Source: Amborella trichopoda
Taxonomy: Eukaryota > Streptophyta > Magnoliopsida > Amborellales > Amborellaceae
NCBI RefSeq assembly: GCF_000471905.2
Contig: NW_006499705.1
Location: 4,787,866-4,851,865 of the forward strand
Direction of reading: 5' to 3'
DNA length: 64,000 bases
Part shown: positions 58,562-64,000 of the stretch, piece after piece
Layout of the letters: each line of letters begins with the position of its first letter
How positions within the stretch are numbered: the first letter of the stretch is position 1
Notes under the pieces: model-generated
Told to the model about the DNA's origin: nothing
Databases searched by the model: none
Seen by the model: the letters and a program-made list of their open reading frames with translations, nothing else
Position numbers and translations under genes: made by a program

Positions 58562-61190
58562 TCAATATTCATCATCAGAAAAATTAGGGTCAGCAGCATT
58601 GACATCATATTCATCTGAGTCGTCACCCTCCTCGACATATTGGTCGTCCTCCTCCGTCTCTTCTGAATCTGCCTCTTCTTCCTCCTCCACCTTCGCTCTT
58701 TGTGCGGAAGATCTAGTGGCCCTAGGAGGGTCAATTGATGTCCCTGAAACATCCATGACCATGTCTCATGTCAATCCTGCATTCCCCTCGATCTCATCAT
58801 CATCAACTAACCACTCCATTGCATTGTCCATATTTTTTGATCTGTTGGGGTCTCTCTTATCTCTCTTAGCAAACTTGTCCTTCAAGAATCGATTATACTT
58901 GACATAGACTAGGTCATTGAGCCTCTTCTTATTTTTTGTATGAATCTAACAAAATCAAATGAAACTAATTAAAAACTATGATTCATGTATTATTAATACA
59001 ATTATACAAATTACCCTTACGACTTTACCCCTTCAAAAGTACTCCAATTGCGCTCACAACCGGATGAGTAAGTTGTTAGGTTTAAGATCCGAATAGCCAA
59101 CTTTTGTAAATTTGGAGAACTACACCTATGTTGGCTCTACCAATTGGCTGCAAAGATATAAAATAAAATCATGAATAAATAATAGAAGAGTAATGATCCT
59201 ATGAGACCCTCCCACACGCATGTGTGTAAAACCCCAAATGATCACCATTAAATTTGGCACAGATATCTAAAAAAGTTATCATATGTGTGTGGGACTTTAC
59301 TTTTATAGAGATCTGTGCCAAATTTAATGGTGATCCTTTGGGGTCCTATACACATGGGTGTAGAAGGGTCTCACAAGGTCATTTCCCATAATAGAATTAT
59401 AAAAATGAAACTTGATTACTTGAACTTGATAAACTTAAGAATATTATTACTACCTGGATCAATTCTGGTCCTTTGCTTCATCGCCATTGGACTCCCAAAA
59501 GACTTTAATGAGCACTTGTAATTTATCAGTGCAGATAATATCCTGGATATCAGGATCAGGGCCTAGTACATCTACAAACTTATTAAATCCAGTCATAATT
59601 GTGTCATTTATGTTTATATCCTTGTCAACATAAAAAAAAAGCTGGGTTCAAATAATAACTAGTTACATGCAATGGCCGATGTAGCTGCCTATCCCACTTC
59701 TCATCAATAATCTCCCAAACAGCTTGTAGCAGTTCTCATCATCATCAAAATTTTGGGTTATCCCTCTTTTGTATTTCTCCCTAGTCTCATATATATAGCC
59801 ATAAAAGGCTTGTCACTATCAACCATGCGAAGAACGTTGACAAGAGGAAAAGATACCTAAAGAGCGCCTTTCACCCCTCGCCAAAAAGCCTTAGAAAGGA
59901 TAATATCTCTCACCTTCTTCCCAGCCTAATCCTTGGACTACTTGCATGTTGTCCAGTCATCTGAGGTAAACATCTGTCTCAACTGCATACTCTTCGAATG
60001 TACGCTATCTAGGCATTAGAACCAGGTCGCAAATCTCGTGACCCCAGGCCTCACAATCTCTTTCTTTTTTGTAAATTTATGCATCATGTTGAGGGTGAGA
60101 TGGTCGCCATAAATGAAATTTGTAACTAACTTTACCTTCTTCAGTGCACCTGATATCTCGGTTAAACTGCTAAGAGCTTTAAGCATGAGGTCTATACAAT
60201 GTGCTGCACAAGGTGTCCAAAAGATTCGAGGATAAGCTATGCGCAACAAATTAGCTGCGGCAACATTAAGAGTAGCATTGTTTGTGACAACCTGTACAAC
60301 ATGATGCTCCCCAACCTCCTTGATTCCCTTCTCTATAAGTTGGAATATGTAATGGGCATCATGGATATGATCAGAGGCATTAATAAACCTCCAAAAAACA
60401 GTCCCTAAAGGATAATTCACAAGCAAATTCACTCAACTTCTTCTCTTCCTATCACTCCAAGCATCAGTCATAATAGAAATCTCATACCGAGCCCATGCAT
60501 CTTTCTTAACTTCTATCGCTTCTTTCGTGACACTCACTCGTTTTTTTCAAAAGAGGCTTTGAAAGCTCGTATGGGGTTGGGGGTTTCATCCCAGGCCCAA
60601 ATTGGCCAATTGTCTCTACCGCGGCATGGAAGTTGCTTAAGCGGTATTGAAAGGAATGCTCGCCTCATAATAGGCAACTATCTCTCTTTTCCTTCTTTAT
60701 TCTATTTTCAATGGTGGTTTGCTTCTTTGTTTTCTCTCCTGCAACCTCAGGGTCAGGCCGAGGCAAAAAACTATCTATAGGGCCTCTAACCTGAGGCTTA
60801 TTACTCCCAGAACTAGAACCAAAAGCAATTACAACTCCATTTCCCTTAGCCCTAATAATGGATTGTTCTACTTCTTCCTCTTGACATCCCTCCCCAATCC
60901 CATCCTCACTATCATCATCATCATAATTGACCCGAACCCCAGACTTAATCTTTACTATGGAAGCAAATCTTGCATCATTTTTCATTTTTACCATATTTAA
61001 AAAGTTGGTTATTTCCTCTTTAACAGCATCAAGAGTCTTTTTACATGGGGCAACATCCTCTTGATACCAGCAAGATGTTTCTTGAACTGGTTTATACCCC
61101 ATTTTTTCTCACATGCAATTTTTATCATTAGGATCTGGGTTGTAGCCAAATTTTCAATTGCGATCACCACTCTTATTAGATCCCGAAGAA
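58562..61190 (-). pseudogene. Decayed hAT transposase (BED finger, DUF659, dimerisation region)
   Basis: Read on the minus strand: a BED-finger remnant near 61150-61020 (FKKHLAGIKR and VAPCKKTLDAVKEEI in different frames, so a frameshift); an open stretch 61102-60665; a DUF659 core 60432-60016 (NASDHIHDAHYIFQLIE, HHVVQVVTNNATLNVAAANL, RIFWTPCAAHCIDLML, GVTRFATWF); middle pieces in broken frames at 59960-59690 (KAFWRGVKGAL, PLVNVLRMVDSDKPF); the dimerisation signature SSGCERNWSTFEGVKS near 59080-59030; LNDLVYVKYNRFLKDKF near 58925-58870; and an acidic C-terminal tail ending at 58562. Stops and frame changes between the parts show that it is inactive, though some gaps may be introns. Confidence 0.88.
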
Positions 61191-61595
61191 GACATATCAA
61201 AATAATGCAATTTATACAAGCAATAAAAAAATCACTTATTTTGAGTTTGATTGCTCAATCTCCAAACTTCCACCTCAAAGAGGCTTCTAAGGACTCGAAA
61301 TCTTCTAAAAACCCCCCAATAGATTTATAAAACATCAAAAATTAAATCTAATATCAATGGGCGATGTTTTATTAAATCTAATATCAATGGGTGATGTTTT
61401 GATCAATTTCTCATAACTCTGAGAAACCGTTCGATCCTAAAGAAATCACCAAAAACCTAGTTTTTTTGGGGGCATTCTCTCTTTAAAATGGGCTCCAATA
61501 AGTTTTAGGTTTCAAATGAACTTAAAACCCCCATTTTTTGACCCTTTAGTATTAAAAAAAGGACAAAAAATACCTCAACTGAAAGCAATTTCCGC

Positions 61596-61745
61596 CTCTG
61601 GGCGGGGCGCTGGACCTAGGCCGCCTAGGCGGTTTCCTGGGTGCCTAAGCATGCGCCCAAGGACAACCATTTTGTTTGGGCGCCTAGACCTAGGCGATGC
61701 GCCCAGTCCCCAAGTTCCACCTAGGCGGCCGCCCAGGCACTGGGC
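61596..61745. repeat. GC-rich subterminal repeat block of the hAT element (right end)
   Basis: Repeated, often palindromic motifs such as CCGCCTAGGCGG, GCGCCTAGACCTAGGCG and CCACCTAGGCGG. The left end has the same kind of block at 58138-58200. Subterminal motifs of hAT elements are typically transposase-binding sites. Confidence 0.75.
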
Positions 61746-62090
61746 GGTCCACTTTTTGGAACACTGGGTATATCTCGATACAAAAGGTGATGCCGGTGTG
61801 CAAGAAATTTCGAATACCAATTATGAAGAAAAACAAGAAATTTTGACAATCAAATATGAAGAAGAAGATATGTGTGATGCAACATTCGAAATCCAACCAT
61901 GTGAGTCTGAAGAAGAAATCAAGATTGAACCCGAGATCACTCTGTTCTACTTCGAGATAAGCATGAAGTATTCGATGAATTAGCTTAATGAAGAAATTGA
62001 AGAAAAGGTACCGAGGTGCCTAGTGGGATTACATCACCAATTATTAGAGCTTGATTGGCTTCATGCTCGAGGTCAAGCTTCTCCCAACCC

Positions 62091-62098
62091 GGGGAGAA
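62091..62098 (+). other. Polypurine tract
   Basis: GGGGAGAA abuts the TG that begins the 3' LTR, the expected position for plus-strand priming. Confidence 0.75.
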
Positions 62099-62665
62099 TG
62101 ATGCAAATAAAAATTGAAATGATGCAAATAAAAATTGGAGTTTATTTATTTTTTATTTTAATTAGGGATAGGAAGAGATAAGTTAGGGGGGCCTAGTTGG
62201 GTTCGTGATTTGTTTTTGGAAAGGTCTGTTTTTTTTAGTTTAGGGAATAAGTAAAGATCTTTTGGTTTAAGAAATAATAAGCGGTAGTTATCTTTTACTA
62301 TAATGTGGAAGTTAGAAAGAGAAAAAATAGGGATGGTACGTGAGAGATAAAATAGGGAGGACAGAGAAAATAGGGAAAAGAGATTGAGAGAAAGATAGGG
62401 AAAGTACAAACTTTTTAGAGAGAGAGACTTTATTTTATTTGGGATTCTTCTTGTAGTTATTTTTTTATTTTATTTGAAGTGTATTTAAAGAGAAGAGGTT
62501 CCTCATTGTAAAGAGATTAGAGAATGATCAAGAGAGTTGAATAAAGTTGATTCCCTTGCAGACTTTATTTTTGGGTGGGATTTCCTTGCAGACCTTGAGA
62601 GAGGGTTTATTCTCTCAACTGTTTTTTTTTTTTATTATTCCGGTTGTTATTTTTTCCTTGCATCA
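62099..62665 (+). repeat. 3' LTR with a 21-bp duplication at its start
   Basis: Starts TGATGCAAATAAAAATTGAA; the same 21 bases recur at 62120, so the first nucleotides of the LTR are duplicated. Ends TCCTTGCATCA at 62665, directly before the target duplication GAATG. Confidence 0.92.
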
Positions 62666-62670
62666 GAATG

Positions 62671-63852
62671 GATCCTTCTTTAGTCCCATTCAATATTCAA
62701 GGGTGATTTGAACTTGGAAACTTAACCAATTAAGCTCAAGCCTGAATCCTTTCATGTAGAAAAGGTTTCGCTGGTGGGTTTAACAAGGGACCTGCTGTAG
62801 CAAAACCTAATGCTCGTACACTCCACTACCCATACTTTAATCTTTTAGGGTACTTCAGCTTGTTTTACAAAATTGTTTCTGACTAAGATCTCTTCTGCGA
62901 TGAACCAGGTCTCATTGTTAAGCCAAAGGCTTTGTTGATAAATTGAATCGTCAAGGATCACCATCTATGGTATAGTAAATCCGTATAAATTCATACCTCC
63001 ACTTAATAACATCTGTAAGACTAGTTTAATTCGTAAATGACTCCCTTAACTATTCCAAACTTCTTGTGAATTGACCCTTAATCCTACAAAACCACCCCCA
63101 AACCCCAACTCCCTACCTCCCCATTTTAACCCCACAAAGCAGCAATTGAAAAATTACCGAGTCGACTCGGAACCGTCCGAGTCGGCTCGGAACTGGTTGG
63201 GGACCAGTCGTAGTTCTCCACTGAATTGGAACAAAAATCTTTTTTTTTTTTTACTTAGGTAAACATTGAAAACCTCTAGATTTTCAGATTTGGAACATTT
63301 TTAATCACTTTCTAATCTAAAACAGAAAATTCTTACTCTATTTCCTACAAATCATGGGAAAATCTTGCCTAATTTTTTAATAAAAATATCTGATTTGAAG
63401 CATCCATGAAATCCACCAGTTTAGGGCTACTTTCAAAGTGGCTTTTTCAAGAAATCTGTAATCCATGAAAATCTTATCAATTTTAGGGCTGTTTTTCTGG
63501 CAGATTTGTAGTAGTTTTTGGGTGGATTTCACTGCCAACTTTGTAATGTTCATTGGGCTAGTTTTTTGGGTGGTTGGGTGGCTTTGAGTTGAAGAAGAAA
63601 AAGTTTTTGAGTTGAAATATGCTGATGGTTTTAGATTTGAAGATGAAGTTGGTGGCTTTGAGTAGCAGAGAAGAAGAAGAACAAGGTTTTAATTTAGAAA
63701 CAATAGGAGATGGGTCGTGATTTCTTAGACTTTACATTAAGAGAGAGAGTTTAGTGGTGGTTTTAGAGAGAGAGAGAGATATCAGACCAGCAAATTGTTT
63801 TGAGAGAGGGGCTAGGAGATGGTTTTAGAGAGAGATGGTTAGGTGATGGTTT

Positions 63853-63900
<48 letters not shown>
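62671..63900. other. Intergenic, no gene seen
   Basis: Includes GAGTCGACTCGG/GAGTCGGCTCGG motifs at 63160-63200 and growing GA tracts from 63740. No ORF with recognisable content. Confidence 0.55.
63854..63900. repeat. (GA)n microsatellite near the window end
   Basis: More than 20 GA units, followed by irregular ACG/TAG-rich sequence and another GA run at 63963-63987. Confidence 0.88.
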
Positions 63901-63904
<4 letters not shown>

Positions 63905-64000
63905 TACAACAACTAGTACGTAGAGAGAAGAACGTAGGGTAGGTTAGTAGTAGTTAGGTTAGTAGAGAGAGAGAGAGAGAGAGAGAGCTACGACGACGTA

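Larger units (their letters stand above)
58126..61766 (-). mobile_element. hAT-superfamily DNA transposon (3641 bp) inserted in the LTR element
   Basis: Terminal inverted repeats CAGTGTTTCAAAAAG (left) and CAGTGTTCCAAAAAG (right, reverse complement) differ at one base. The flanks are a perfect 8-bp target duplication GGTATATC (58118-58125 and 61767-61774). 8-bp duplications and CAGTG ends are hallmarks of hAT elements. Both subterminal regions are GC-rich and full of CCTAGGCG-type motifs. Transposase remnants lie on the minus strand. Confidence 0.95.
57912..61983 (+). pseudogene. Internal ORF of the LTR element, split by the hAT insertion
   Basis: The left part runs from the ATG at 57912 (MESLEIHDLIMEDVRSEG...) to 58125, the right part from 61775 to the stop at 61981-61983. 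The insertion with one copy of the 8-bp target lies between them and the two parts are in the same frame (214 nt, then two nt complete the codon), so the ORF was open before insertion. It is acidic and Glu/Lys-rich with likely coiled coils; I see no zinc knuckle or protease motif, so a truncated gag-like protein is a guess. Total about 140 residues. Confidence 0.7.
57256..62665 (+). mobile_element. Small LTR retrotransposon, interrupted by an hAT transposon
   Basis: Direct repeats 57256-57871 and 62099-62665 begin TG and end CA and are flanked by the same five bases, GAATG (57251-57255 and 62666-62670). A primer-binding site lies just inside the left LTR (57874-57884) and a purine tract (62091-62098) just before the right LTR. 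Without the nested hAT and its duplicated target the element is about 1.76 kb with an internal region of only about 580 bp, so it has no room for reverse transcriptase and must be non-autonomous (TRIM/SMART-like or a deleted copy). LTR divergence and indels show that it is not recent. Confidence 0.93.

Noticed and set aside
1-64000. CRISPR arrays, operons, prophage or other prokaryotic systems
   Set aside because: Intron-rich plant nuclear DNA; the regular repeats found are microsatellites, MITEs or short tandem repeats without spacers.

Overview
The window is nuclear DNA of a flowering plant. It is AT-rich, most of it is non-coding, genes are split by long introns with GT-AG borders, and the two recognisable multi-exon genes have plant-type sequences and architectures. 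Long introns plus junk strings resembling 454 flow-order noise beside 20-N gaps would fit an early-diverging angiosperm such as Amborella, but the species assignment is inference only.

Layout. 1-9067 has no recognisable host gene: it holds dispersed MITE-like repeats (530-745, 4707-4908, an hAT-type element with an 8-bp target duplication at 5050-5616, 6191-6745) and a LINE reverse-transcriptase tail (6955-7445). 9068-15899 (minus) is a nine-exon AINTEGUMENTA (ANT)-type AP2 transcription factor of 664 codons, whose 9-nt microexon I could place exactly. Its introns and upstream region are full of GA/CT tracts. 15900-32450 is a long gene-poor stretch with the likely ANT promoter, two LINE RNase H fragments, a cluster of CATGCA (RY) motifs, GA-rich blocks, and a 918-bp tandem duplication (30371-32206) overlapping a MULE-type MITE.

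32725-51517 (plus) is a 24-exon gene for the CTR9 subunit of the Paf1 complex (plant VIP6/ELF8), 1076 residues; all exon junctions keep frame. Its introns carry nested hAT MITEs, a 472-bp foldback element with a 9-bp duplication, a 45-bp tandem repeat and a G4-prone C-rich block. 51518-55412 contains four more MITE-type elements. 55413-55904 encodes a small single-pass membrane protein of a plant-type uncharacterised family.

57256-62665 is a small LTR retrotransposon (5-bp duplication GAATG) whose internal ORF was split by a 3641-bp hAT transposon (58126-61766, 8-bp duplication GGTATATC) carrying a decayed BED/DUF659/dimerisation transposase. 62670-64000 shows no gene and ends in GA repeats and probable sequencing noise.

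The host genes are two developmental regulators (ANT: organ growth; CTR9: Paf1-dependent transcription and histone marks) and one unknown membrane protein; nothing shows that they act together. I found no previously undescribed gene system. The most instructive structures are the nested transposons with intact duplications, the tandem duplications near the CTR9 promoter, and the GA/CT saturation of the ANT locus.
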